Below are positions 1 through 9,487 of a stretch of DNA of 64,000 bases, piece after piece. The notes under the pieces are model-generated. The model worked only from the letters and a program-made list of their open reading frames with translations, was not told the DNA's origin and searched no databases. The stretch comes from Magnetococcus sp. PR-3. GTDB lineage: Bacteria > Pseudomonadota > Magnetococcia > Magnetococcales > Magnetococcaceae. The position numbers and the translations under genes are program-made. Location: assembly GCF_036689865.1 (NCBI RefSeq), contig NZ_JBAHUQ010000006.1, positions 1 to 64,000 on the forward strand, in the 5' to 3' direction. Every line of letters begins with the position of its first letter. Position 1 is the first letter of the stretch.

Positions 1-211
1 TCATAAGCATGCGTTTAAAAAATAGGGGGTGCATAGCGGTGACCTAGGGCGTTTGCGGCTGGGCATGGGTGGAATATGGCATATGACGGTCATATCCGTT
101 GCGGCGTAAGGGCTTGCGCGGTGCGCACCTGGGATGGTAGGGGCCTATGGGGTGGTTTGATCATGAGGCCAAGGGTGATGTCTGCCCGTGATCCTCTTTA
201 ATACAGAGACC
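1..211. other. Intergenic DNA at window edge
   Basis: I see no convincing gene or RNA here. The stretch lies downstream of radC and may contain the 3' flank of a gene beyond the window edge. No strong T-tailed hairpin for radC was found. Confidence 0.4.
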
Positions 212-949
212 TTACGATCGAACTTGCTGTTTAGGCATCATACCGGCGCTGGCAAAGCTAAACACCCGCTTGCCGGCCACAATCACATGGTCTAAAACGT
301 GGACATCAATGGGGTTTAAGGCCTGCATGAGATGGCTGGTAAGCAGAATATCATCTTGTGAAGCCTTGGGATTACCCGATGGATGGTTATGGGCCAGGAT
401 GACATGGGCCGCTTTATGCCGAATGACCAGTTCAACCACCTGACGGGGGTGAACATGGGCCTGCCGTACCGTACCCTCGGTGACCAGGGCAGGAAACAGC
501 AGGCGACACTGTGCGTCCAAACAGAGGACGTAAAAGACCTCCTCCATGCGACCAGCCATTAACGGCATCAGGTAATCACGTACGGCATCTGCCCGGTTTA
601 AAGGGGGTTTGGTGCGGGTGGCGGCATCGTGTTGATAGCGTCGGGTAAGGGCGGGTAGCAGGGTTAAAAACAGCGCAGCGGTTTCCCCCATGCCTTCGAC
701 CGAAGCCAGATCCACCGGGTCGGCTTCCATCACCGCCGATAAGGAGCCAAAGCGCTGCACCAAGCGGTGGGCAATGGGGTTGGTATCCCGTCTGGGCAGG
801 GCATAAAACAGTGCCAATTCCAATATTTGATGGTCTTCAAAGCCATCCAGCCCTTCTTGGGCAAAACGGTTACGCAGACGATCCCGGTGTCCACCATGCA
901 GGGTGGGCTCTTTGGACTTGGTCTTATGGTTTGATTTTGCTTGGGCCAT
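212..949 (-). CDS. radC: RadC family JAB/MPN-domain protein
   Basis: A 245-residue protein of the RadC family. The N-terminal half is the helix-hairpin-helix-like region (LDGFEDHQILELALFYALP...VEGMGETAA). The C-terminal half is the JAMM metalloprotease-like fold, with the motif HNHPSGNPKASQDD supplying the zinc-binding His, His and Asp. Length and motif order match the family. The biochemical role of RadC is unsettled; the old DNA-repair assignment is not well supported. The ATG at the right end is the first in frame. The gene is divergent from dnaB, with about 125 bp between starts that must hold both promoters. Confidence 0.95.
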   Translation of the reverse strand: MAQAKSNHKTKSKEPTLHGGHRDRLRNRFAQEGLDGFEDHQILELALFYALPRRDTNPIAHRLVQRFGSLSAVMEADPVDLASVEGMGETAALFLTLLPALTRRYQHDAATRTKPPLNRADAVRDYLMPLMAGRMEEVFYVLCLDAQCRLLFPALVTEGTVRQAHVHPRQVVELVIRHKAAHVILAHNHPSGNPKASQDDILLTSHLMQALNPIDVHVLDHVIVAGKRVFSFASAGMMPKQQVRS

Positions 950-1075
950 TTGCTTATGCAGTCGCTTGGCTTACAATGAATGGGTTGTGTATATCTGGCG
1001 TATTGTAAAACGGATAACCGGCCTATGCATGGTTTTTTGCGTATCCGTTTCATTCCACCGTATAAAAGGTAGATC

Positions 1076-2557
1076 ATGGAAGAGACCCCCCCGACCATGG
1101 ATGTTCCGCCCCCACCATTGGAGGAGCCCCCGTACCCGATGGATGCTCAAGCAGAAGCGCTGCCTCCTCAGGGTATGGCATCTTTAGAAACCAGCACCGC
1201 AATGGAACAGGACCCCGATGCACCCAAAAAGCGTGCAACCTGGTCCCGTGAGGCAGAACAGTCGGTTTTAGGGGCGGTGTTGTTGGATAACAACGTCATG
1301 GATTCCGTGGCTGACTCTCTCTCCCCGGATGATTTTTACATGGGTGCGCACCGTAAGATCTATCAGGCGATGTTGGAGCTGATGGAACGGGGTGAACCGC
1401 TGGATCCCGTGGTACTGCGTCAATATTTGGAACGGTCCGATGAGCTGGATGGGGTGGGGGGACCGGTCTATTTGGCAGAGTTGGTTACCACCGTACCAAC
1501 CGCGGCCAACGCCAAAGCCTATGCCCGTATGGTGCGGGATAAGGCACTGTTACGCAGTTTGGCCCAGACCGCCACCGAAGTGGTGGAGAATTGCCACGGG
1601 AGTGAATCCCCCGTGGATCAGATTTTGGAAGAGGCCGAGCAGAAGATCTTTCAACTGGGGGAGTCGAAAGACAGCAGCCGGTCCAGCTACCATGATATGA
1701 AGAGCATCATGGTGCCGGTGTTTGAAAAAATTGAATCGTTGATGGAGCAAAAGAGTGCGGTCACCGGTGTCCCCACCGGGTTTGTAGATCTGGATCGTCA
1801 GTTGGCGGGGTGTCAGCCTTCAGATCTCCTTATTCTGGCTGGGCGTCCTTCCATGGGTAAAACGGCGCTGGCTATGAACATTGCCGCCAATGCCGCCCTA
1901 CACCATAACGAGGCTGTAGGTGTGTTCTCTCTGGAAATGTCCAAAGAACAGTTGGCCATGCGTATGCTGGCGTCTGAAGCACGGATGGATGCCCAGGCCA
2001 TGCGGATTGGTAACATCCGTACCAACGATTATCAAAACCTGACCAACACCGCGACTTTGCTCTCAGATGCACCGATCTATATTGATGATACTCCGGCTAT
2101 TTCCATTACCGCCATGCGGGCCAAATGTCGCCGTTTAAAGCGGGATAAAGGGCTGAAGCTCATTGTGATCGACTACCTACAGTTGATGCGGGGCAGTACC
2201 AATACCGATAACCGGGTGCAGGAGATCTCCCAAATTAGTCAGGGTTTAAAGGCCATTGCTAAGGAGATGTCGGTACCGGTTATTGCGCTTTCTCAGCTCT
2301 CTCGTTCGGTGGAACAGCGGCCGGATAAACGCCCCATTCTCTCCGATTTGCGGGAATCAGGAAGTATTGAGCAGGATGCGGATGTGGTGATGTTTGTCTT
2401 CCGGGAAGAGTACTATAAACGGGATGATATTGATCTAAAGGGTAAGGCCGAAGTGATCGTGGCCAAACAGCGGAATGGTCCCGTGGGTATTGTAAACTTG
2501 GCTTTTCAGAACCAATTTACCCGCTTTGAAAACTTTGCCAACCGGGAAGAGTATTAA
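1076..2557 (+). CDS. dnaB: Replicative DNA helicase DnaB
   Basis: Hexameric 5'-3' helicase that unwinds DNA at the replication fork. The 493-residue length suits the family. The DnaB N-terminal domain starts near residue 45 (REAEQSVLGAVLLDNN). The RecA-like ATPase domain has Walker A GRPSMGKT at about residues 256-263 and a Walker B-like segment VIDYLQL near 364. An extra Pro-rich N-terminal leader of about 40 residues (PPTMDVPPPP) precedes the usual start, so a downstream start is possible. No intein is present. alr follows, an adjacency also found in enterobacteria. Confidence 0.97.
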   Translation: MEETPPTMDVPPPPLEEPPYPMDAQAEALPPQGMASLETSTAMEQDPDAPKKRATWSREAEQSVLGAVLLDNNVMDSVADSLSPDDFYMGAHRKIYQAMLELMERGEPLDPVVLRQYLERSDELDGVGGPVYLAELVTTVPTAANAKAYARMVRDKALLRSLAQTATEVVENCHGSESPVDQILEEAEQKIFQLGESKDSSRSSYHDMKSIMVPVFEKIESLMEQKSAVTGVPTGFVDLDRQLAGCQPSDLLILAGRPSMGKTALAMNIAANAALHHNEAVGVFSLEMSKEQLAMRMLASEARMDAQAMRIGNIRTNDYQNLTNTATLLSDAPIYIDDTPAISITAMRAKCRRLKRDKGLKLIVIDYLQLMRGSTNTDNRVQEISQISQGLKAIAKEMSVPVIALSQLSRSVEQRPDKRPILSDLRESGSIEQDADVVMFVFREEYYKRDDIDLKGKAEVIVAKQRNGPVGIVNLAFQNQFTRFENFANREEY

Positions 2558-2797
2558 CCACCCTATGGTGGCCTGAAGAGGGTGGCCCCCCCTTTATGCT
2601 GTGGTTTATGGGGTATAGGCATGTTGGCTGTTGGTAGGGTATATCGGCCATGCTGTAAAGGGGTTGGCTTAAGGTTTACAACCCCGTACCATCAGCTTTA
2701 CATGTTGGTATGGTGGGACAAAACAGGGGTGTATACTCAGTTTTGCAGCCCAGCATAAAAAATAGGTTTTAGCTCTATTACCAATGGGAGCACACCG

Positions 2798-3958
2798 ATG
2801 CAGAACTCTACCCCATGGTCCCATCGCCCCACCTGGTTGGAAGTGGATATGGCGGCACTACGCCATAATCTACGTATCGCCCGTAAAGCCACAGGGGAAG
2901 ATGTGGCCCACTTTCCTGTCATTAAAGCGGATGGCTACGGAACCGGTGCCATTGGGGTGGCCCATGCACTGGAAGAGGCCGATGGTTTCTGTGTGGCCTT
3001 GGTTGAAGAGGCTGAGCAGTTACGTGTGGCGGGAATTGGCAAACGTATTATGCTCTTTTCCGGGCTCTATCCTGGCTTAGAAGAACGGGCGATCCGTGCG
3101 CGTGTCGAGCCTTTTTTAAGTGATGAAGTGGATCTTGACCGGCTCTGGCAGGCTGCCAAACAGATCGGTCCTATCCGTATACATATTAAAGTGGATACCG
3201 GCATGGCAAGGTTGGGTTACCACCCTGAGGCCATCCCTGAACTGTTGGAAAAATTGGCGGGTATGCCAGAGCTGGAACTGGCAGGTTTGGTGTCCCATAT
3301 GGCCTGTGCTGATGATCGGGCAGGCCCCATCACCGACCATCAGCTCGCGGTGATGGCACCGATTCTGGAACACCCCTTCGTTCAAGAAAAACAGCTGGGG
3401 CTATCCTTTGCCAACTCAGCGACCATATTGGGGCATACTCAGGCACATTATGAGTGGGTCCGTCCGGGAATTATGATCTATGGGGCTTCACCTTTTCATC
3501 CCTACACAACTGCGGCAGAAGAGGGGCTGCAACCTGTGGTGAAATGGATAACCCACATCCAGCGCATCCATACGCTCCCCAAAGGTCGCTCTTTGGGGTA
3601 TGGCCATACCTTTACAGCACCACGTCAAACCCGTATTGCACAACTTCCTGTGGGTTATGCCGATGGCTACAACCGCCTGCTCAGCAACAAGGGACACGTA
3701 CTCATTGCCGGGCAACGCTGCCCCGTTGTAGGGATTGTCTGTATGGATCAGATTGCTGTGGATATTACGGATCTGCCGGGGGAGATACAACAGGGGGACG
3801 AGGTGGTGCTCTTGGGGGTGCAGAAGGGGGCAGAGATGACATTGGAGGAGATGTCGAACCAGTTACAGACCATCCCTTATGAAATCCTCACCCGTATCGG
3901 TCCCAGGGTACCCCGTCGCTACCGCGAAGGGGATGTACTATCAAGCTGTTTTGGTTAA
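2798..3958 (+). CDS. alr: Alanine racemase, PLP-dependent
   Basis: Interconverts L- and D-alanine for peptidoglycan. The 386-residue protein has the N-terminal PLP barrel with the Schiff-base Lys at about residue 43 in VIKADGYGTG, a variant of the usual KANAYGHG. The C-terminal domain carries the second catalytic Tyr in SLGYGHTF, followed by LPVGYADGYNR and VCMDQIAVD. The ATG has a GGGAG Shine-Dalgarno sequence about 9 bases upstream. The stop overlaps the stop of a small convergent gene by a few bases. Confidence 0.96.
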   Translation: MQNSTPWSHRPTWLEVDMAALRHNLRIARKATGEDVAHFPVIKADGYGTGAIGVAHALEEADGFCVALVEEAEQLRVAGIGKRIMLFSGLYPGLEERAIRARVEPFLSDEVDLDRLWQAAKQIGPIRIHIKVDTGMARLGYHPEAIPELLEKLAGMPELELAGLVSHMACADDRAGPITDHQLAVMAPILEHPFVQEKQLGLSFANSATILGHTQAHYEWVRPGIMIYGASPFHPYTTAAEEGLQPVVKWITHIQRIHTLPKGRSLGYGHTFTAPRQTRIAQLPVGYADGYNRLLSNKGHVLIAGQRCPVVGIVCMDQIAVDITDLPGEIQQGDEVVLLGVQKGAEMTLEEMSNQLQTIPYEILTRIGPRVPRRYREGDVLSSCFG

Positions 3959-4149
3959 CGTACATTTTCCATCATGGCTTCAAGCATCTGACGTTTTTTC
4001 TGCATGCGCTGTAGTCCATTTTCCTTATGGACGACCAACAAACTCAGATCATCTTGCCGTTCGGCCACAAAGCGATCCAGGTCCACCAAACTCTGTTTAA
4101 GGGTCTCGATCGCGTGTTCCCTGCGTTGTGCTGTCATCGACATGGTCAT
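3955..4149 (-). CDS. Small helical hypothetical protein
   Basis: About 64 residues, rich in Lys/Arg/Glu/Gln/Met, predicted fully helical (QRREHAIETLKQSLVDLDRF...QKKRQMLEAMM). I do not recognise a family. It ends tail-to-tail with alr, the two stop codons overlapping, which is common for real convergent genes. The start is uncertain: an upstream ATG at 4182 is possible, but the chosen ATG has AGGA six bases upstream. It resembles small helical chaperone-like proteins in composition only. Confidence 0.5.
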   Translation of the reverse strand: MTMSMTAQRREHAIETLKQSLVDLDRFVAERQDDLSLLVVHKENGLQRMQKKRQMLEAMMENVR

Positions 4150-4372
4150 CGTCATTCCTAGCCAATTTAGACACGAATGCATATCGCACTCGTATGACGT
4201 TCCTTGTTCTTAAGTGTGTATCCATCCTAAATCTGGTGACGTTGTGTTGCATTGATGGGGATCAACCCCTATTGATGCGCCTAAGCTTTCCTATCTCCCT
4301 ATAAAACCTGCTTGGCACCCCCCTTGCTCATAAGGTTGGTGGATGGACCTTATTCCCTAACCCCTGTTGGGA

Positions 4373-4384
4373 CCGAATATTCGG
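4373..4384. promoter_or_regulatory. 12-bp perfect palindrome upstream of SPOR gene
   Basis: CCGAATATTCGG is a perfect 12-base palindrome about 40 bases before the SPOR gene start. It could be an operator for a dimeric regulator. The regulator is unknown. Confidence 0.35.
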
Positions 4385-4422
4385 ATGGATGAGATCCTTA
4401 ACCAATTTTTGAAGCTACTGAT

Positions 4423-5139
4423 ATGAAAGATGAATCTTTAAACTGGCTGCGCATATTTGGGGTGTTGGCACTGGTGCTATTTATGTTTCACCCCCCTCAA
4501 GAAGGGTGGAGTAACAGTACCGTTATGCCGACGCAAAAGGGGCAAAATGTACCACCAGTAGCAACCCATGCCGGTGGTTTGCATACGCTACTTTTAGAGA
4601 GTGCCAGCCGCCAAGATATGGCCTTGGCCACCCTTAAAGCAGCCCAGAAAATTGGTCTGGAACAGGTGTGGTGCCATAAACAGATTAACATGCGCCCACC
4701 CCGTATTCAGGTATTGGCGGGTCCTTACAACAGCAGCATTCAGGCCCAGCAGGTGCGGGACTGGTTGGCCCGTCGTACAGGTATTCATGCCATGCTCCGG
4801 GTGACCCAGTACCCAGAGGTGGTCCCCAACAAAGAGATGCGTTTTAAGGATTGTCAGGCACCAGGGCAGGCGTTGCCTGCGGATTATCCACGCACCCAGC
4901 CGATGGGCAAATATCTGGTTTTGGTGGGTGCTTTTGGTAACCGAGAAAATGGTACACGGGTCCTTGAAAATTTGTTGCATAAGAATATTCCCGCCCGGAT
5001 GAAAATGATCTGGCAGGGAGAGCGCAGTCGTTTTCATATTCTGGTCGGTCCTTTTTCAGACCAGCTGGATGCTGAAGATGTGGTGCGTTTGATCAAAGAT
5101 GAAACCGGATATACCGCCCACTATCAGCGGATTCACTAA
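4423..5139 (+). CDS. Membrane-anchored protein with two SPOR-like repeats
   Basis: A 238-residue protein with an N-terminal hydrophobic segment (residues 8-21, LRIFGVLALVLFMF) serving as signal anchor. Two regions resemble SPOR domains, which bind denuded septal peptidoglycan: one around IQVLAGPYNSSIQAQQVRDWL and a more complete one at the C-terminus (YLVLVGAFGNRENG...FHILVGPFSDQLDAEDV). A role in cell-envelope or division processes is likely from the family. It sits alone between alr and radA. Confidence 0.8.
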   Translation: MKDESLNWLRIFGVLALVLFMFHPPQEGWSNSTVMPTQKGQNVPPVATHAGGLHTLLLESASRQDMALATLKAAQKIGLEQVWCHKQINMRPPRIQVLAGPYNSSIQAQQVRDWLARRTGIHAMLRVTQYPEVVPNKEMRFKDCQAPGQALPADYPRTQPMGKYLVLVGAFGNRENGTRVLENLLHKNIPARMKMIWQGERSRFHILVGPFSDQLDAEDVVRLIKDETGYTAHYQRIH

Positions 5140-5318
5140 GGGTGGTTCGGGTCATGCCTAAGGGTATGTATGGCTGTGGCGGATAAGCCCGCCAAAGGTT
5201 GTAACGGGGCCATAAGTAGGCTGGATATGGCCTGCCTGGATAAAAACCTGGGGGAGACAGTACCACGTGCTGTCCCTGTTTTCTCACCACATGTTTGGCA
5301 TGTAGAAGCGGCGATGGT

Positions 5319-6677
5319 ATGGCCAAGGTAAAAGAACAGTTTGTCTGTACCGAATGTGGTGCGGAGTTTCGTCAGTGGCAAGGCAAATGTAACGCCTGCA
5401 ATGCCTGGAACAGTCTTAAAGCCTTTACCCCAGCTAAAAAAGGGGCGCGCTCGGCCCACCCTAAGCTGGGGGTGGAGATGGAGCCCATCACCTTGCAGAG
5501 TGTGGATGGGGGTGAGGCACCGCGTATTCAGATCGGGATCTCTGAGCTTGACCGTGTGTTGGGCGGAGGTTTGGTTTCTGGAGCGGCCATTTTAATTGGG
5601 GGTGATCCAGGTATTGGTAAATCCACCCTGTTGATGGGGGCGTTGGCTAAGCTCTCAAAAAACAACAAGGTCCTTTATGTCTCGGGGGAGGAGTCCCTCA
5701 TTCAGTTGAAGTTACGCTCGGAGCGGCTCGGGGTGGACGGCTCCAACTTTTGGGTCTTTATGGAGAACCGTTTAGAAGCGGTGGAAGAGGCGGTTGCCAA
5801 ACAGGAGCCCGATGTTTTGGTGGTGGACTCTATTCAAACCATCGCTGGGGATGAAATACCCTCAGCGGCGGGGACGGTGACCCAGGTACGTGAGTGTGCA
5901 TCACGCATGATCCAATGGGCCAAACGACGCAATATGGCGCTCTTTCTTATTGGGCATGTGACCAAAGAGGGGCAGATTGCAGGTCCTCGTATCCTGGAGC
6001 ATATGGTGGATACGGTGCTCTATTTTGAAGGGGAGCGGGGCCACAGCTACCGGATTTTACGTGCGGTTAAGAACCGTTTTGGGGCCGCCAATGAAATTGG
6101 TGTGTTTGAGATGCGTGAGGATGGTTTGGCACAAGTGACCAACCCCTCAGAGCTGTTTCTCTCAGAACGGGTCGGGGGCGCGGCTGGATCGGTGGTCTAT
6201 GCAGGGCTGGAGGGTACACGGCCGGTATTGGTTGAAATCCAATCTCTGGTCACCCCAAGCCCCTTACCCCAACCCCGGCGTACCACTGTGGGGATTGATA
6301 CCAACCGTCTGGCTATGCTGACAGCGGTTTTGGAAAAACGGTTGGGATTGGGCCTGTTTAACCACGATATCTTTTTGAATGTGGCGGGTGGTTTTCGGGT
6401 CAATGAGCCTTCAGCAGATTTAGCCGTGTCACTCTCCCTGTATGCGGCCCTGCGTAACATCAGTCTGGACTCAGGCATGGTGGTGTTGGGGGAGGTGGGT
6501 TTGGCTGGTGAAGTGCGGGCTGTCTCTCATGCCGCAACCCGCTTGAAAGAAGCGGAGAAACTGGGTTTTACCCGCTGTATTTTGCCCAAGAAGAGCATGA
6601 AAGGGTTGCCAGAGGGTATGCAAATGAAGTTGCACCCTGTTGAGGTGATTGAGGATGCCGTGGAGCTGTTGGCTTAA
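5319..6677 (+). CDS. radA: DNA repair protein RadA
   Basis: RecA-like branch-migration ATPase. The chosen ATG gives the typical start MAKVKEQFVC; an in-frame TTG 24 bases upstream is less likely. It has an N-terminal zinc finger with Cys10, Cys13, Cys24 and Cys27, Walker A GGDPGIGKST near residue 94, the RadA signature KNRFG near residue 251, and a C-terminal Lon-protease-like domain (LNVAGGFRVNEPSADLA). It is 452 residues long, as usual for the family. Confidence 0.96.
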   Translation: MAKVKEQFVCTECGAEFRQWQGKCNACNAWNSLKAFTPAKKGARSAHPKLGVEMEPITLQSVDGGEAPRIQIGISELDRVLGGGLVSGAAILIGGDPGIGKSTLLMGALAKLSKNNKVLYVSGEESLIQLKLRSERLGVDGSNFWVFMENRLEAVEEAVAKQEPDVLVVDSIQTIAGDEIPSAAGTVTQVRECASRMIQWAKRRNMALFLIGHVTKEGQIAGPRILEHMVDTVLYFEGERGHSYRILRAVKNRFGAANEIGVFEMREDGLAQVTNPSELFLSERVGGAAGSVVYAGLEGTRPVLVEIQSLVTPSPLPQPRRTTVGIDTNRLAMLTAVLEKRLGLGLFNHDIFLNVAGGFRVNEPSADLAVSLSLYAALRNISLDSGMVVLGEVGLAGEVRAVSHAATRLKEAEKLGFTRCILPKKSMKGLPEGMQMKLHPVEVIEDAVELLA

Positions 6678-7084
6678 GGGTACCTCTCTACGCTGTTGGC
6701 TCCGTTGTGATCGCATGCATTGGGTAGGACGCATGGTCTGCTCCCAATGCATCGTGGTTATCATCCTGTATGGGTCTTCAGGCTTACACGGGGATAGATC
6801 GGTGCAGCATTCAGCCTCTTGTGTTGGCACGCAGCCAAAAGTACCTGGGTGATCCTTGGGTAGGATGGGCAAGGGTGTGGAAAAAAAAAGTGTGCTTTAT
6901 GCCCTTTCAACCCCACGGCTGTACTGGGGTCAGGAAGAAGCTAAAACCGGGTTAAAGCTATGGGTACAAACCCCATGTCAGCCCGCTGTAGGATCGGTTC
7001 GAAAAGGAGCTTCGGGCCAGTTTACATAAGGATAGGAAATAACGATGGAAATGCTCAGATCTTTGATCTGAAACGAGGTATCCC
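6678..7084 (+). other. Intergenic region and cvpA leader with hairpin
   Basis: About 400 bases without a convincing gene. Near the right end, TCAGATC-TTT-GATCTGA (7055-7071) forms a perfect 7-bp hairpin immediately before the cvpA ribosome binding site (ACGAGG). It could modulate translation of cvpA. AAGGATAGGA precedes it at about 7028. I found no recognisable structured RNA. Confidence 0.4.
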
Positions 7085-7735
7085 ATGATCTGGTTTGATT
7101 ATTTGTTGATTTTCATCCTCGGTTCTGTTCTGCTTCTAGCCGCAAGCCGGGGCTTTTTCCGGGAAGTTTTTGCGTTACTGGGCTGGGTCTTAGCTTTTAT
7201 CGCGACCACGTTTATGAGTGGCCGGTTGGCTGCGCACCTTAACCCATGGGTGGCAGATGTAGAGATGGTACGTATACTCTCCATCTCTTTAGTCTTCATC
7301 ACCACCTTAATGGCTGTATGGGGTGTGGGTTATTTCCTCAGTTGGGCTATTGCCCCCGCAGAATTGAACTGGAAAGATCGCATCCTGGGGATGAGCTTTG
7401 GCTTGGTTCGTGGTATGCTCATCCTCTTGGTGGGTTTTAGCACCTTGATGGCCTTTGGTGGTCCACCAGAGGCGGTGATGAAACGCTCCATTATGGCACA
7501 GCATTTAGCAGAGGGTGCGTGGCGGTTGAGCATCTTACAACCGGAAGATTCCATGCTGCGGGTTTATGGGGATGAGCGCCCAACCCGTATCCAAACCGTT
7601 CCTGTACCCACTTGGGAGACCGATGAACGGACCTTGGAAGCTTGGCTACAACGGCCCATGGAGGCACCTCCAGCCGAATTGCCAGCACCACTGTTGACCC
7701 ATAAACCGGCTGAGAATGTGGCACGCCTCTTTTAA
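7085..7735 (+). CDS. cvpA: CvpA family membrane protein
   Basis: A 216-residue inner-membrane protein with about four hydrophobic segments in the first 130 residues (FDYLLIFILGSVLLLAA, FALLGWVLAFIATTF, ILSISLVFITTLMAVWGVGY, GLVRGMLILLVGFSTLMAF) and a soluble Pro-rich tail. This is the CvpA/colicin V production family, whose exact function is unclear. The neighbour downstream is purF, the same pairing as in E. coli, which strongly supports the call. The start follows a GAGG Shine-Dalgarno sequence. Confidence 0.9.
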   Translation: MIWFDYLLIFILGSVLLLAASRGFFREVFALLGWVLAFIATTFMSGRLAAHLNPWVADVEMVRILSISLVFITTLMAVWGVGYFLSWAIAPAELNWKDRILGMSFGLVRGMLILLVGFSTLMAFGGPPEAVMKRSIMAQHLAEGAWRLSILQPEDSMLRVYGDERPTRIQTVPVPTWETDERTLEAWLQRPMEAPPAELPAPLLTHKPAENVARLF

Positions 7736-7913
7736 ACGGTGAGCGACTGGTCCGGAGGTCATAGACATATTGCGTTACGGGCGGGTTTGTCAGGGGGGTA
7801 GCAACGATCCTGCAGGCCCGGTTTGTTGTCACCACACCATTTTAAAGGTGTGGGTGATCCTGGGGGTATTGGTCATTGTGCCATGCCTTTAGATTGAAGA
7901 GCGGAATCGACCC

Positions 7914-9338
7914 TTGTTTGATCCTACCGACGAACACTTTCATGATGAATGCGGCGTTTTTGGGGTATTTAACCACCCAGAAGCCTCCAACCTGACCTAT
8001 CTGGGTCTCTATGCCTTGCAGCACCGTGGGCAGGAGTCCTCAGGCATTGTTTCGGTTAAAGATCGCATCTTCCACACAACCCGCGGTCAGGGTTTGGTGG
8101 CGGATGTGTTTAAAAAACGGGAACTGGATGCTCTGGAGGGGGATAAGGCCATTGGCCATGTGCGTTACTCCACCACCGGTGGTAGTGCCAACACCCGCAA
8201 CCTACAGCCCTTGGTGGTGGATACCGCCGATGGCGGTTTGGCCATTGCCCACAACGGCAACTTGGTAAACGGCACCGACATGCGCCGGATACTGGAACGC
8301 CGGGGTTCCATTTTTCAATCCACCATGGATACCGAAGTGATTGTGCATTTAACGGCACTCTCTCGGGAAACCAAATTCTCTGACCGTCTGGTTGAGGCCC
8401 TGCAGCAAGTCCAGGGTGCTTATGCCATGGTGGCCATGGATGAGAACCAGATCATTGCGGTACGGGACCCCCACGGTCTACGACCCCTGGTCTTGGGTAA
8501 GGTGGGGGATAAGGGCATTGTGGTCTCTTCCGAGACCTGTGCACTCAACCTGATCGAAGCTGAGTTCTGGCGGGATGTGGAACCGGGTGAAATGATTGTG
8601 ATTGGCCCGGATGGCATTCACAGTTTTTTCCCTTTCCAAAAACAGAAGCGCTCCTTCTGTGTCTTTGAGTATATCTACTTTGCCCGCCCTGACTCTGATC
8701 TGGATGGGATTAATGTCTACAATGCCCGTAAGGCCATTGGGGCCAAGCTGGCTGAGGAATCGCCAGTGGATGCGGATGTGATCATTCCGGTCCCAGACTC
8801 TGGGGTACCCTCGGCATTGGGTTTCTCACAGGCTTCGGGTATTCCCTTTGAGCTGGGTATTATCCGTAACCACTATGTGGGGCGTACCTTCATTGAGCCT
8901 CAGCAGCAGATCCGCCACTTTGGTGTTAAGATTAAGTTGAACGCCAATAAGCAGATTTTTGAAGGCAAACGGGTAGTACTGGTGGATGACTCTGTTGTGC
9001 GGGGTACCACCAGCCGTAAGATTGTCAAAATGGTGCGGGCTGCTGGTGCACGAGAGGTGCATGTGCGTATCTCCTCTCCTCCAACCACCAATCCCTGTTA
9101 TTACGGCATTGATACCCCAACCCGGCAGGAGCTATTGGCTGCCAGCCACACGGTTGAGGAGATGTGCAGCTACATCACGGCGGACTCCCTGTGCTATGTC
9201 TCGACAGAGGGTCTTTATACGGCGTTGAATGCCAAGCGGGAAGACTATTGTGATGCCTGCTTTACCGGGGCTTACCCGGTTCCTTTTCCCAATCAGGATG
9301 AGAATGAGCAGTTGACCCTGCTTAAAGAGTCCTCCTGA
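7914..9338 (+). CDS. purF: Amidophosphoribosyltransferase PurF, Fe-S type
   Basis: First committed step of purine synthesis (PRPP + Gln to phosphoribosylamine). The start is TTG: no ATG lies between the upstream in-frame TAG and the conserved N-terminus. Cys13 of HDECGVFGVF is the N-terminal nucleophile once a 12-residue propeptide is removed, as in the Bacillus-type enzyme. The PRPP loop is VVLVDDSVVRGTTS. Cysteines in RSFCVFEY, VEEMC and YCDAC match the positions of the [4Fe-4S] ligands of that type. Length 474 residues. Confidence 0.95.
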   Translation: MFDPTDEHFHDECGVFGVFNHPEASNLTYLGLYALQHRGQESSGIVSVKDRIFHTTRGQGLVADVFKKRELDALEGDKAIGHVRYSTTGGSANTRNLQPLVVDTADGGLAIAHNGNLVNGTDMRRILERRGSIFQSTMDTEVIVHLTALSRETKFSDRLVEALQQVQGAYAMVAMDENQIIAVRDPHGLRPLVLGKVGDKGIVVSSETCALNLIEAEFWRDVEPGEMIVIGPDGIHSFFPFQKQKRSFCVFEYIYFARPDSDLDGINVYNARKAIGAKLAEESPVDADVIIPVPDSGVPSALGFSQASGIPFELGIIRNHYVGRTFIEPQQQIRHFGVKIKLNANKQIFEGKRVVLVDDSVVRGTTSRKIVKMVRAAGAREVHVRISSPPTTNPCYYGIDTPTRQELLAASHTVEEMCSYITADSLCYVSTEGLYTALNAKREDYCDACFTGAYPVPFPNQDENEQLTLLKESS

Positions 9339-9369
9339 TTGTACGGAAGAGGGTTGCGTAAAAAACAGA

Positions 9370-9400
9370 CCCCCCTTGGCTTATGGCCAAGGGGGGTTTT
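9370..9400 (+). terminator. Rho-independent terminator of purF
   Basis: An 11-bp stem (CCCCCCTTGGC / GCCAAGGGGGG) with loop TTATG, followed by TTTT, 32 bases after the purF stop. It separates purF from the convergent molybdoenzyme operon. Confidence 0.85.
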
Positions 9401-9487
9401 GGTTATGGGGGGTGTAACAGTGACCCTGAAAGGGTAAATACAAAGCTTCAGAGCTACCCAAACCCCTGGGTACCACCTAGCCTGTGG

